DNA of 64,000 nt from Actinoplanes sichuanensis (GTDB lineage: Bacteria; Actinomycetota; Actinomycetes; Mycobacteriales; Micromonosporaceae): assembly GCF_033097365.1 (NCBI RefSeq), contig NZ_AP028461.1, positions 9,575,501 to 9,639,500 of the forward strand, read 5' to 3'. The notes under the pieces were generated by a model. It was not told the DNA's origin. It saw only the letters and a list, made by a program, of their open reading frames with translations, and searched no databases. A program made the translations under genes and the position numbers. Positions 26,259-34,784 of the stretch are shown one piece after another (the first letter of the stretch is position 1; each line of letters begins with the position of its first letter).

Positions 26259-27935
26259 TCAGTGAGCTCCGTGGCCGGTCAGGGACCGGACCTCCAGCTC
26301 CGCGTACTTCTCCGGGTCGGTCTCCTTGGAGAGGACCGTGCCGAGCCAGCCGAAGAAGAAGCCGAGCGGGATCGAGATGATGCCCGGGTTGGACAGCGGG
26401 AAGAAGTGCCAGTCCTCGTTCGGGAACATGGCGGTGGCCGAGCCGGACACCACGGGCGAGAAGAACACCAGGAGCACCGCGGAGATCAGGCCACCGTAGA
26501 TCGACCAGAGCGCGCCCGCGGTGTTGAACCGCCGCCAGAACAGGCTGTACAGGATCGCCGGCAGGTTCGCCGACGCCGCCACCGCGAACGCGAGCGCCAC
26601 CAGGAAGGCGACGTTCAGGCTCTGCGCGAAGATGGACAGTGCGATGGCCAGTGCGCCGATGATCAGGGCGGCGATCCGGGCGACCCGGACCTCCTCCCGC
26701 TCGGACGCGTTGCCGCGCTTGATCACGCTGGCGTAGAAGTCGTGCGCGAGGCTCGACGACGAGGCCAGGGTGAGACCGGCGACCACGGCCAGGATGGTGG
26801 CGAAGGCGACCGCCGCGATGACCGCCAGCATGATCGCGCCACCGGTCTCGCCACCGAGGTAGTCGATGCCGAGCTGCTGGGCGAGCTGCGGGGCCGCCGT
26901 GTTGCCGGCCTTGTCCTGTGCGGTGATGTTCGCGCCGCCCACCAGAGCCGCCGCGCCGAAGCCCAGAGCCAGGGTGAACAGGTAGAACGTGCCGATGATG
27001 CCGATCGCCCAGAGCACGCTCTTACGTGCGATCCGGCTGGTCGGCACGGTGTAGAAGCGGGTCAGGATGTGCGGCAGGCCGGCGGTGCCGAGGACCAGCG
27101 CGAGGCCCAGCGAGAGCAGGTCCATCTTGCTGTAGAACGTCTTGGCCGCGTCGCCCGCCGTCTCGACGCCGTAGCGCAGGCCCGGTTCCAGGAAGGCGGA
27201 ACCCTTGCCGGATTGTGCGGCGGCGTCGCCGAGCAGCGCCGACAGGTTGAACTTGTAGTGCGCCAGCACCATCAGCACCATGATCAGCGCGCCGCCCATG
27301 AGCATGAACGCCTTGACGATCTGGACGTAGGTGGTGCCCTTCATGCCACCGACCGTCACGTAGATGATCATCAGGGCGCCGACCAGGACGATCGTGGCGA
27401 CCTTGGCGGTGTTCGCGTCCATGCCCAGGAACGTGGCACCCGGCTTGATGCCGAGCAGCAGCGAGACCAGGGCGCCGGCGCCGACCATCTGGGCGATCAG
27501 GTAGAAGATCGACACCACGATGGTGGAGACGCTGGCGGCGGTACGGACCGGGCGCTGCCGCATCCGGAACGCCAGCACGTCGGCCATGGTGAACCGGCCC
27601 GAGTTACGCAGGAACTCGGCGACCAGCAGCAGTGCCACCAGCCAGGCGACCAGGAAGCCGATCGAGTAGAGGAAGCCGTCGTAGCCGTACAGGGCGATGA
27701 TGCCGGCGATGCCGAGGAACGACGCCGCGGACATGTAGTCGCCGCCGATGGCCATGCCGTTCTGGAAGCCGGAGAACTGCCGGCCGCCGGCGTAGAAGTC
27801 GGTGGCCGTCTTGGTCTGGCGGCTGGCCCAGATGGTGATGCCCAGGGTGATCGCCACGAAGATCAGAAACAGCGTGATGGTCAGCGAGCGGGAACCGGAG
27901 GCGTTGGCCTCGGCCGCGAGGAACTGCGGCGCCAT
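26259..27935 (-). CDS. actP: Cation:acetate-type solute symporter ActP
   Basis: A 558-residue sodium:solute symporter with about 13 membrane segments. The pattern FYAGGRQFSGFQNGMAIGGDYMSAASFLG in the first helices and GTAGLPHILTRFYTVP in the middle are typical of ActP monocarboxylate transporters (acetate, pyruvate, propionate). The ATG overlaps the stop of the upstream DUF485 gene by one base (TGATG), the usual partner arrangement. A second, more divergent symporter is encoded at 32.7-34.3 kb. Confidence 0.92.
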   Translation of the reverse strand: MAPQFLAAEANASGSRSLTITLFLIFVAITLGITIWASRQTKTATDFYAGGRQFSGFQNGMAIGGDYMSAASFLGIAGIIALYGYDGFLYSIGFLVAWLVALLLVAEFLRNSGRFTMADVLAFRMRQRPVRTAASVSTIVVSIFYLIAQMVGAGALVSLLLGIKPGATFLGMDANTAKVATIVLVGALMIIYVTVGGMKGTTYVQIVKAFMLMGGALIMVLMVLAHYKFNLSALLGDAAAQSGKGSAFLEPGLRYGVETAGDAAKTFYSKMDLLSLGLALVLGTAGLPHILTRFYTVPTSRIARKSVLWAIGIIGTFYLFTLALGFGAAALVGGANITAQDKAGNTAAPQLAQQLGIDYLGGETGGAIMLAVIAAVAFATILAVVAGLTLASSSSLAHDFYASVIKRGNASEREEVRVARIAALIIGALAIALSIFAQSLNVAFLVALAFAVAASANLPAILYSLFWRRFNTAGALWSIYGGLISAVLLVFFSPVVSGSATAMFPNEDWHFFPLSNPGIISIPLGFFFGWLGTVLSKETDPEKYAELEVRSLTGHGAH

Positions 27936-28357
27936 CAGGCCTTACCCCCGTCGGTCGCGGTGGCTGCGGGCTCGGCCGCGGGGCCGTTCTCCAGCTCGTT
28001 GTAGATGTCATCGGCGAGCGGGTCCAGCTTCTGCGCGGCGTACCGCGAGTAGTGCCAGGCGATCCCGAACGTCGAGACGAACTGCAGGACGCCGAAGATC
28101 AGCGCCACGTTGATGTTGCCGATCACCTTGATGGCCATGAAGTCCCGCGCGTACGCGGAGAGCAGTACATACAGCGAGTACCAGACGATGAAGGCCACTG
28201 TCGTCGGGAAGATGTAGCTGCGCAGTCGATGACGCAGTTGAGCGAACTCCTCGGAGCGCTGCACTTCGAGGTATCTCTCGGCGGATGCCGGCACGGGATT
28301 CACCACCTTCGTGGGGGATGACTTTCCGGCACCGTACGAAGGAGTGAGCCGTGTCAC
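27935..28357 (-). CDS. DUF485 membrane protein, symporter partner
   Basis: A 140-residue protein with two membrane segments (about residues 46-66 and 82-103), matching DUF485 (EFAQLRHRLRSYIFPTTVAFIVWYSLYVLLSAYARDFM). DUF485 proteins are encoded with ActP symporters and are thought to assist them. One-base overlap with actP shows coupling. Confidence 0.9.
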   Translation of the reverse strand: MTRLTPSYGAGKSSPTKVVNPVPASAERYLEVQRSEEFAQLRHRLRSYIFPTTVAFIVWYSLYVLLSAYARDFMAIKVIGNINVALIFGVLQFVSTFGIAWHYSRYAAQKLDPLADDIYNELENGPAAEPAATATDGGKA

Positions 28358-28411
28358 CGTCCGCCGGTCGGGGTCTGCGCTGAGTGGTGGTCTGAATGCG
28401 CTGAGCGGCAG

Positions 28412-28936
28412 TCATGCCAACTCGGTGTACCTACCCCGGTAGTGGACCAGAGGACGGCCCGCGGATCCGGTCCGGACCGTCTCGATCACTCCGTCGAGTA
28501 GCACGGCCCACCCGCACGGGCGGCTGCTGTCCAGGGTGCATCCGGCCCAGATGGTGGCGTGGGCGGGCACCGGGCCGTACCCGGTCTGCTCCCACTCGCC
28601 GGCCGCGAACAGCCCGCCGGGCGAGGGGAAGAGACCGGCGAACCGATCGGCGAGCTGCCGGTCGTCCGGGCCGAGCGGGGTGACCGCGAACCGCCCGGCG
28701 GCCGACACCGCGTCCCAGAAGTCGCTCTCCTCGTCGATCAGGCCGAGCACCCGGCCGGGATCGCCGTCGGCGATCATCGCGGAGGACACCGTGAGTCCGG
28801 CCGGACCGGGTGTGGTCCACAGCGTCACGGGGGCGGCGAACCGTCCGCGTAGGCGTCTTACCTGGGACTTCTCTCCCTCCGGCACGGCGAACGGATCGGT
28901 GGAGTGGATGCGGGCACCCGGCTCGTCGGTCGTCAT
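28412..28936 (-). CDS. Flavin reductase-like FMN-binding protein
   Basis: A 174-residue flavin reductase family protein. RFAAPVTLWTTPGPAGLTVSSAMIADGDPGRVLGLIDEES corresponds to the FMN-binding first half; the later FAVTPLGPDDRQLADRFAGLFPSPGG and final HYRGRYTEL also fit. It might bind flavin and reduce it for a monooxygenase, but none is nearby. The ATG has CAGAAT six bases upstream (28943-28948, minus strand). Confidence 0.85.
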   Translation of the reverse strand: MTTDEPGARIHSTDPFAVPEGEKSQVRRLRGRFAAPVTLWTTPGPAGLTVSSAMIADGDPGRVLGLIDEESDFWDAVSAAGRFAVTPLGPDDRQLADRFAGLFPSPGGLFAAGEWEQTGYGPVPAHATIWAGCTLDSSRPCGWAVLLDGVIETVRTGSAGRPLVHYRGRYTELA

Positions 28937-28997
28937 CCGATCATTCTGCCGATTTACAGATTGCGCATGCCGCTACCCGATTCAATTGATCAACAAC

Positions 28998-29003
28998 TAT
29001 TTT
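28998..29003 (+). promoter_or_regulatory. -10 box of the first 75-residue gene
   Basis: TATTTT followed by six bases and the ATG at 29010. The region upstream is unusually AT-rich for this genome. A leaderless transcript is expected, although GAGGG lies directly before the ATG. Confidence 0.55.
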
Positions 29004-29009
29004 CGAGGG

Positions 29010-29237
29010 ATGAGTCAGGTGATGCTGCGCCCCGGGGACGTCGTTCACGTCGGTCCGGAGGCGAGCGTCCAGTTCTCCGGCGACCGCGCGCTGACCCTGC
29101 GGATCATCCGGGTCGATCCGCGGGCCACCTATGACGGATGGATCTGGCTGGAGGGCTACGTCCTCGATCAGACCGGTGCCGCACTCCAGCGCCGTCGGAT
29201 CTTCGTCCGCGAGGTGGGGCTGCGACACGCAGTGTGA
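29010..29237 (+). CDS. Unknown 75-residue protein, tandem copy A
   Basis: A small, basic, beta-rich soluble protein of a family I do not recognise. The centre reads VVHVGPEASVQF then RVDPRATYDGWIWLEGYVLD, and it ends with RRIFVREVGLR. It is about 61 percent identical (46 of 75 positions by hand count) to the next gene, so the two are tandem duplicates. No signal peptide or cysteine. The start is supported by the -10 box and by alignment with copy B. Confidence 0.7.
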   Translation: MSQVMLRPGDVVHVGPEASVQFSGDRALTLRIIRVDPRATYDGWIWLEGYVLDQTGAALQRRRIFVREVGLRHAV

Positions 29238-29290
29238 CGGGTTCCTTACTGAACGTCCTTTGTGGCCGGTGACCAGGCCTTCCGCTTGTG

Positions 29291-29296
29291 TAATGT
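29291..29296 (+). promoter_or_regulatory. -10 box of tandem copy B
   Basis: TAATGT, with a weak -35 candidate GTGACC (29269-29274) 16 bases before it. Transcription would start near 29303, downstream of the GTG at 29262, which argues against that codon as the start. Confidence 0.4.
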
Positions 29297-29324
29297 CATA
29301 GGCGGCGAGGATGGGAGGCGGACC

Positions 29325-29552
29325 ATCAGCGACGCGTTGCCCCGGGCCGGGGAGGTGCTCCACGTGGGCGCCTCGGCCAGTGTCCAATTTGCCGGTTCGA
29401 GGGCGCTGACCTTCCGGGTGATCCGGGTCGACCCGCGGATCACGTATGACGGCTGGCTGTGGATCGACGGTTATGTGCTCGGGCCGACCGGGGAGGCGAC
29501 CGAGCGGCGCGTCATCTTCGTCAGGCGTGACGGGCTGCGGCGGATCCGCTAG
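29325..29552 (+). CDS. Unknown 75-residue protein, tandem copy B (probable ATC start)
   Basis: A paralogue of the gene just upstream with the same 228-base length if translation starts at the ATC at 29325. That codon aligns exactly with the ATG of copy A, and a perfect GGGAGG ribosome site (29313-29318) lies six bases before it. The alternatives, GTG 29262 (upstream of the likely transcription start) and TTG 29286 or 29337, have no ribosome site at the right distance or cut into the conserved region. The core RVDPRITYDGWLWIDGYVL is conserved. Function unknown. Convergent with the ABC permease gene, overlapping it by four bases. Confidence 0.65.
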   Translation: MSDALPRAGEVLHVGASASVQFAGSRALTFRVIRVDPRITYDGWLWIDGYVLGPTGEATERRVIFVRRDGLRRIR

Positions 29553-31138
29553 CGCGGGGTCACCGCGGCCAGCAGTTCGGGCATGCGACGGTCCAGCATC
29601 GCGCCGGCGAGGTGCGCGCCGAGCAGATAGGCACCGACGCCGTAGACCAGGCCCACCGGCAGCCCCAGCCACGGCTGGAAGAGCGTCAGCACCAGCACCG
29701 GGACACCGGCGATCAACGCGCCGAAGAGCGCGGCCAGACCCGGCAGCGCCTTGCTGAACCCGCCACCCGACGACAGCGAGAACGGCCCGGTCGTGTCCGG
29801 CAGTGCGTAGGCGGCCCGCACCGAGATCGGCATCACCAGCGCCAGACCCGCGCCGTAGGTGGCCAGCAGCGTCCCGAGCTGAGCCGCGACGTCCTCCGGT
29901 CGCCCCTCCAGCAGAGCCGTCACCACCGCCACCAGCAGCAGCAACGGCACCGTGAAGAGAGCGTGCGCGGCGGCCCGCGAGTGCACCTCCAGACGCCCCG
30001 GAACGCCGGTGGCGAGGTTGGTGGCGTAGGCGCTGCCCTCATACCCGAACTGGTTCGCCAGCGCGATCGGGGCGATCGCGCCCACCACGAACGCCAGGCC
30101 GGTGGCACTGCCCGCGCCACCGGCGAACGACGTCGAGAGCGGCAGGAACACACCGGCCATGCCCAGGGTGACGAGTGCGGCGCGTCGTCGCGTCTCGCGC
30201 CACCAATACCTGATCTCCCGCGCCGTCAGCGCACCGAATCGGCTCCGCGGCGACCAGCGGAACAGCAGCTGATCCACCGGTCTGCGATCGTCCGACGCAT
30301 CGGCTCGGCCCCGGCCGCCACCGGCCGTGCCGACCATCGCCCGCTCCAGCGTCCGGCTCCACCACCAGAGCAGACCGCCGACGGCGGCCAGGACGATCGA
30401 CATCTTCAGGGGTACGGCCCACGCCCGCCCCGCCACGACATCGAGACCCATCGTGTACGGGGCACCGAGGGGCGTCCACCCGACCACCCGGGCGATCGAG
30501 TCGACCGCGTCCCAGTCCGCCCGGTTCAGCACGCCGAGCAGGGTCAACTCCAGCGGACCGATCGACGCGGCGACCACCGCGAGCAGGATGGTGGCCAGGT
30601 CACGGGCTCGCCGGGAGCGCAGCGCGGTGGCGAAGGCGCTGATCACCGCCCGGCTCAGCACCACACAGAACACCAGCCCGAGCACCACCCCGGCCAGCCC
30701 GGCGAGAGCCGCCCCGGCCCCACCGAGCCGGGCCACCGAGGTCACCATGCCGAGTGTGGCGGCGAGTGTCGCCAACGCCGGCAGCCCGGCCAGCGCGGCC
30801 AGACCCATCCCGGCGATCAGCGTGCGTCGCCGCAGGGGGAGCAGCGCGAACTGTGCCGGATCGAGCGTGTTGTCGACACCGAAGAAGAGCAGCGGCAGGA
30901 AAACCCAGCCGAGGATCAGCACCGCCCCGCCGAACGGGAACATGATCTCGGCCGCGCCCGGCTTGTCCAGCAGACCCGGCAGCGCGAAGACGGTATGCCC
31001 GAGGATCGCGAAGAAACAAGCCGCGACCAGGCCGAGGACGAACATCGCGATCCGGGCCGGGCGGCCGCGCAGGCCGTTGCCGGTGATGCGTAGTTTGAGC
31101 CGGACGAACGCCCAGACCGGGACCCGCGTCAGAGCCAC
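29549..31138 (-). CDS. ABC transporter permease
   Basis: A 529-residue integral membrane protein with roughly 12-14 hydrophobic segments and a polar loop (about residues 275-310) in the middle, typical of large ABC-2-like permeases. The GTG at 31138 overlaps the ATPase stop by ten bases, so the two are coupled. Together they form a two-component transporter, more likely an exporter; no binding protein is present. The substrate is unknown. Confidence 0.85.
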   Translation of the reverse strand: MALTRVPVWAFVRLKLRITGNGLRGRPARIAMFVLGLVAACFFAILGHTVFALPGLLDKPGAAEIMFPFGGAVLILGWVFLPLLFFGVDNTLDPAQFALLPLRRRTLIAGMGLAALAGLPALATLAATLGMVTSVARLGGAGAALAGLAGVVLGLVFCVVLSRAVISAFATALRSRRARDLATILLAVVAASIGPLELTLLGVLNRADWDAVDSIARVVGWTPLGAPYTMGLDVVAGRAWAVPLKMSIVLAAVGGLLWWWSRTLERAMVGTAGGGRGRADASDDRRPVDQLLFRWSPRSRFGALTAREIRYWWRETRRRAALVTLGMAGVFLPLSTSFAGGAGSATGLAFVVGAIAPIALANQFGYEGSAYATNLATGVPGRLEVHSRAAAHALFTVPLLLLVAVVTALLEGRPEDVAAQLGTLLATYGAGLALVMPISVRAAYALPDTTGPFSLSSGGGFSKALPGLAALFGALIAGVPVLVLTLFQPWLGLPVGLVYGVGAYLLGAHLAGAMLDRRMPELLAAVTPR

Positions 31139-31911
31139 GCGAGCTCCGAGCCGGTGGCCACCCGGCCGCCGACGACCTGCACGAACACGTCCTGCAGCGA
31201 ACGGTCGCCGCGCACCTCGGCCAAGGTCCCGCACAGGCGGAGGACACCGTCCGACATGATCGCCACGTGCGAGCAGAGCCGCTCCACCACCTCCAGCACG
31301 TGACTGGAGAAGACGACCGTGCCGCCGCCTGACACGTACCGCTGAAGGATGTCGCGGATCAGTGCCGCCGACACCGGATCGACCGCCTCGAACGGTTCGT
31401 CCAGCACCAGCAGCCGGGGCGCGTGCAGCAGCGCGCAGGCCAGGCCGATCTTCTTCTTCATCCCGGCCGAGTAGTCGACCACCAGGGTGCGGTTGCCGCT
31501 GCCGAGCTCCAGAACGTCGAGCAGGTCACGGGAGCGCTGGTCGACCACGTCGGCGGGCATGCCACGCAACAGGCCGTGATAGGCGAGCAGCTCCGGGCCG
31601 CTCAGCCGGTCGAACATGCGCACACCGTCCGGCAGGACCCCGACCAGAGCCTTTGCTTCGGCTGGGGCGCGCCAGACGTCGTACCCCAGAAGGATCGCCT
31701 GGCCCTGATCGGGCCGTAAGAGGCCCACCGCCATGGAGAGAGTGGTGGTCTTGCCGGCCCCGTTGGGGCCGAGGAGGCCGAAGAACGAACCGGCCGGCAC
31801 CTCCAGGCTCACCCCGGAGACCGCCAGCCGTGTGTCGAAGATTTTGACGAGCCCGCGCAGCGACATCGCCGCTGTGCCGCCCTCAGGCGGGCGTTGTGCC
31901 GGAACGCTCAT
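31129..31911 (-). CDS. ABC transporter ATP-binding protein
   Basis: A 260-residue ABC ATPase of the drug/multidrug exporter group. The Walker A motif is GPNGAGKTT (G48 on), Walker B is LLVLDEPFE, and the switch histidine is in VVFSSHVLE. The signature is degenerate: YSAGMKKKIGLA instead of LSGGQ, as in several gliding/ABC-2 ATPases. The ATG at 31911 is used; an internal ATG 15 codons later is possible. Partner of the overlapping permease. Confidence 0.93.
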   Translation of the reverse strand: MSVPAQRPPEGGTAAMSLRGLVKIFDTRLAVSGVSLEVPAGSFFGLLGPNGAGKTTTLSMAVGLLRPDQGQAILLGYDVWRAPAEAKALVGVLPDGVRMFDRLSGPELLAYHGLLRGMPADVVDQRSRDLLDVLELGSGNRTLVVDYSAGMKKKIGLACALLHAPRLLVLDEPFEAVDPVSAALIRDILQRYVSGGGTVVFSSHVLEVVERLCSHVAIMSDGVLRLCGTLAEVRGDRSLQDVFVQVVGGRVATGSELAWL

Positions 31912-31968
31912 GAAAAGAACGTATCGGGCCGGCGTGCGGTCCGGGAACACCCGGACCGCCCGAACCGA

Positions 31969-32631
31969 TCAACCGACCCGCTCGATGACGGCCCGCCGGA
32001 TCAGGAACTTGCCGGGCTCGCGGACCTCCTCGAAGGCGGCGTTGTTGAGCAGGATGCAGCTGCCCGAGACGCTGGCCACCTTGACCGTGATGCTCTTGTT
32101 GTTGTCCAGGTTCCGGACCCGCAGCGTGGTGCCGATCGGGAAGGTGCCGCTGGACGCGGCCGGGGCGCCACCCTCGCCGGAGAGGGTCACCGTCGAGCCG
32201 GGGCAGACGACCTGGCCGGCCGCGCCGCCGCCGTTGTTGTTGTTGCCGGCGTTGCCGGCCGGCGGGGTCGTCGCCTGCTGCGCCGGTGGCTTGGTGGCCT
32301 GCTGGGCGGGCGGCGTGGTGGCCTGCTGGGCCGGGGGAGCCGCGACGGCGCCGCTGCAACCGGCCTGCTTCTTCTGCACGTTGATCAGGTCGATCACCGC
32401 CTGCCGGTTGGCCACGACGGCCTCGGTCTGCGAGTTCGGGTTGGCCCGCTGGGTGGCGATGAACTGCTGGTTCTGGCGGATCGCCTGATCCATCCCGTCA
32501 CAGACGGAGGAGGCGTTGCTCAGACCGGTGCCGACGGCGATACCGCCACCGACCACAGCGGCCACGACGAGCCCGATCACGATCTTGCGGTTGCTCCCGG
32601 TCTGGCCCGGACGGCGGTATGTGCGTCTCAT
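31969..32631 (-). CDS. Membrane-anchored protein with PPAQQAT repeats and double-psi barrel-like domain
   Basis: A 220-residue protein. A basic N-terminus precedes one membrane segment (about residues 17-40), then a helical region with two cysteines (near residues 44 and 91), a linker with four PPAQQAT repeats, and a C-terminal domain (about 140-220) whose pattern TTLRVRNLDNNKSITVKVASV resembles RlpA-like double-psi beta barrels. The domain assignment is tentative. It is predicted to face the outside and may bind cell wall glycan. Confidence 0.6.
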   Translation of the reverse strand: MRRTYRRPGQTGSNRKIVIGLVVAAVVGGGIAVGTGLSNASSVCDGMDQAIRQNQQFIATQRANPNSQTEAVVANRQAVIDLINVQKKQAGCSGAVAAPPAQQATTPPAQQATKPPAQQATTPPAGNAGNNNNGGGAAGQVVCPGSTVTLSGEGGAPAASSGTFPIGTTLRVRNLDNNKSITVKVASVSGSCILLNNAAFEEVREPGKFLIRRAVIERVG

Positions 32632-32692
32632 GCCCGTGATTACGAGGACGTTGCATCCGTCGGTCGAGGGTCGAACATTAAAGATCCTTAAA

Positions 32693-34315
32693 TCAACTTC
32701 GGAGGGCCTCGGGGGCGTGCAGGCGCAGCATCGTGGCACCCACGTCCGGGGGCACCCGGCGACCGGTGAGCAGGGAGACTCCGACCATCACCAGGAAGGC
32801 CAGCGGCACCGTCCACGCGGCCGGCTGGCCGATCAGTTCGGCCGGCCAGCCGGTCAGCGGTGGGCCGAGCACGGTCAGCAGGACCGCCGCCATCGCCGCG
32901 CCACCGCCGGCGATCAGGCCGGCGATCGCGCCCACGTCGGTGAGTCCCCGCCACCAGATGCCGAGGACCAGCAGCGGGCAGAAACTGGATGCCGCCACCG
33001 CGAACGCCAGCCCGACCACGCGGGACACGTCCATGTCGGAGACGTAGAGGGCCAGCCCGGTCGGCACCGACGCGGCCAGCAGGGTGGCGATCCGGAAATC
33101 TCGGATCGAGCCGTTCCGGCCGGGCCGCAGCACGTCCGTGAAGATCACCCCGGCGACGCTGGTGAGCAGGCCGGACGAGGTGGAGAGGAAGGCGGCCAGC
33201 GCGCCCGCGGTGACCAGCGCGCCGAGCAGCCGGCCCAGATGGCCGTCGCCGAGGGCCGCCTCGGGTAGCAGCAGCACCACGGCGTCGGTGTTGCCGGTCA
33301 TCAGCAGTTGCGGTGTGTAGATCCGGCCGAGGACCCCGTACAGCGTCGGGAGCAGGTAGAACAGGCCGACCATGGCGAGCACCACGAGGGTCGTGCGCCG
33401 GGCCGAAGCGCCGTCCGGATTGGTATAGAACCGCACCAGCACGTGCGGCAGCCCCATCGTGCCGAGGAAGGTCGCCAGGATCAGCGAATACGTGGAGAAC
33501 AGGCCGATCCCGCCGGGCAGCAGCCAGTCGTCACCGGACTCGGCGTCCACAGTGCTCACCGTCGGCACCGGAGTGCCCTGGGCGAAATGGAGTTCCTGGC
33601 CCTTCTCCACCCGCTGTGTGCCGTTCAGGAGCGCGTCCTGCTGAATCGTCACGGTCGTCGAGGCGGGAAAGACGGCGCCCGGCGGCGGGGTCACCGCGGG
33701 GCGGCCATCGGCCTGCCACTGCAAGATCAAGAAGATCATCGGTACGGCCAGAGCCGTCAATTTCAGCCAGTACTGGAACGCCTGCACGAAGGTGATGGCC
33801 CGCATCCCACCGAAGGCCACGTTCGCCGTCACCACGACGGCCACCACCAGGGCGCCCCAGGCGTACGACCCGCCGGTGAGCGTGGCGAACGTGAGCCCCG
33901 CCCCCTGCAACTGGGGCAGCAGGTAGAGACAGCCGATGAACAGCACGAACGCGGTCGCCAACCGGCGCAGGGCGGTGGACCGGAGCCGAACCTCGCAGAA
34001 GTCGGGAAGGGTGAACGCCCCGGACCGGCGCAGGGGCGCGGCCACGAACAGCAGCAGCGCCAGATAGCCGGCGGCGAAACCGACCGGGTACCAGAGGACG
34101 TCCACGCCGTACCGCAGGACCAGACCGGCGACCCCGAGGAAGGAGGCCGCGGACAGGTATTCACCACTGATCGCGGCGGCGTTCCAGGACGGGCTCACCG
34201 ATCGGGAGGCGACCAGGAAGTCCGATGTGGTCCGGGCGAAGCGCAGGCCGTACGCCCCGATCGCCACGGTGAGCAGCACCACCACGACGAGGCCGGGGGC
34301 CAGGTACGGGTTCAC
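32693..34315 (-). CDS. Sodium:solute symporter, ActP-like (second)
   Basis: A 540-residue symporter with about 13 membrane segments and the core motifs SFLGVAGLVLRYGVDVLWYPVGF and GTMGLPHVLVRFYTNPDG. It carries a larger soluble insertion (about residues 220-270) than the first copy. The GTG at 34315 overlaps the stop of its small partner by four bases (GTGA). It is probably a monocarboxylate transporter; the specificity is unknown. Downstream of two two-component systems that may control it. Confidence 0.88.
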   Translation of the reverse strand: MNPYLAPGLVVVVLLTVAIGAYGLRFARTTSDFLVASRSVSPSWNAAAISGEYLSAASFLGVAGLVLRYGVDVLWYPVGFAAGYLALLLFVAAPLRRSGAFTLPDFCEVRLRSTALRRLATAFVLFIGCLYLLPQLQGAGLTFATLTGGSYAWGALVVAVVVTANVAFGGMRAITFVQAFQYWLKLTALAVPMIFLILQWQADGRPAVTPPPGAVFPASTTVTIQQDALLNGTQRVEKGQELHFAQGTPVPTVSTVDAESGDDWLLPGGIGLFSTYSLILATFLGTMGLPHVLVRFYTNPDGASARRTTLVVLAMVGLFYLLPTLYGVLGRIYTPQLLMTGNTDAVVLLLPEAALGDGHLGRLLGALVTAGALAAFLSTSSGLLTSVAGVIFTDVLRPGRNGSIRDFRIATLLAASVPTGLALYVSDMDVSRVVGLAFAVAASSFCPLLVLGIWWRGLTDVGAIAGLIAGGGAAMAAVLLTVLGPPLTGWPAELIGQPAAWTVPLAFLVMVGVSLLTGRRVPPDVGATMLRLHAPEALRS

Positions 34316-34701
34316 TGCTCCGGCCTGCGGATGAGGGCCGCGAAGTCCTGCTCGTTGCGTTCCGCCCAGCGCACATAGGCCGCGCCGACCAGCACCAGGA
34401 AGGGGAACGACAGCACCCCGAGCAGCACCCACGGCAGGTGCACCCCGAAGACCTTGACGGTGCCGACCGCCGGGGCGACCGCGAACAGCAGTGGCAGGGT
34501 GCCGAGCCCGGCCGCCACCACCAGGGCGAGCCGCAGCGCGAGGGCGAGCTGGGCGCGGACCAGACCCTTGACGAGCGCCTCACCGACCGGGGTCTGCTCG
34601 GTGAGGTCGGTGCTGCCGTGGTCGGCTGTGCCGCGCCGGGAGGCGGCGTCGGCGAGCACGACCGTCACACGCGGGCGCGGGGGCGGATCGTCGACGGCCA
34701 T
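34312..34701 (-). CDS. Small membrane partner of the second symporter
   Basis: A 129-residue protein with a polar N-terminus (residues 1-45) and two membrane segments (about 55-75 and 85-108), ending WAERNEQDFAALI. It has the position and shape of the DUF485 partner of ActP, though sequence similarity is weak. Four-base overlap (GTGA) with the symporter start. Confidence 0.7.
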   Translation of the reverse strand: MAVDDPPPRPRVTVVLADAASRRGTADHGSTDLTEQTPVGEALVKGLVRAQLALALRLALVVAAGLGTLPLLFAVAPAVGTVKVFGVHLPWVLLGVLSFPFLVLVGAAYVRWAERNEQDFAALIRRPEQ

Positions 34702-34784
34702 GTCCGGCAGTCTGTCCGCCCCCGGCTGATTGTCAAGACCGGTTGAGCACCTGGTAGCACGCGCCGGGTGGGGCAGGCTCTCCG

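Noticed and set aside
26262..28004. Plus-strand open frame of 580 codons opposite actP and DUF485
   Set aside because: The minus strand encodes clear membrane proteins with family motifs. The plus frame is hydrophilic and Arg/Asp-rich, typical of an antisense artefact.
32240..32345. CRISPR-like or mobile repeats
   Set aside because: The repeats encode PPAQQAT units in an exported protein's linker. They are coding repeats, not spaced direct repeats.
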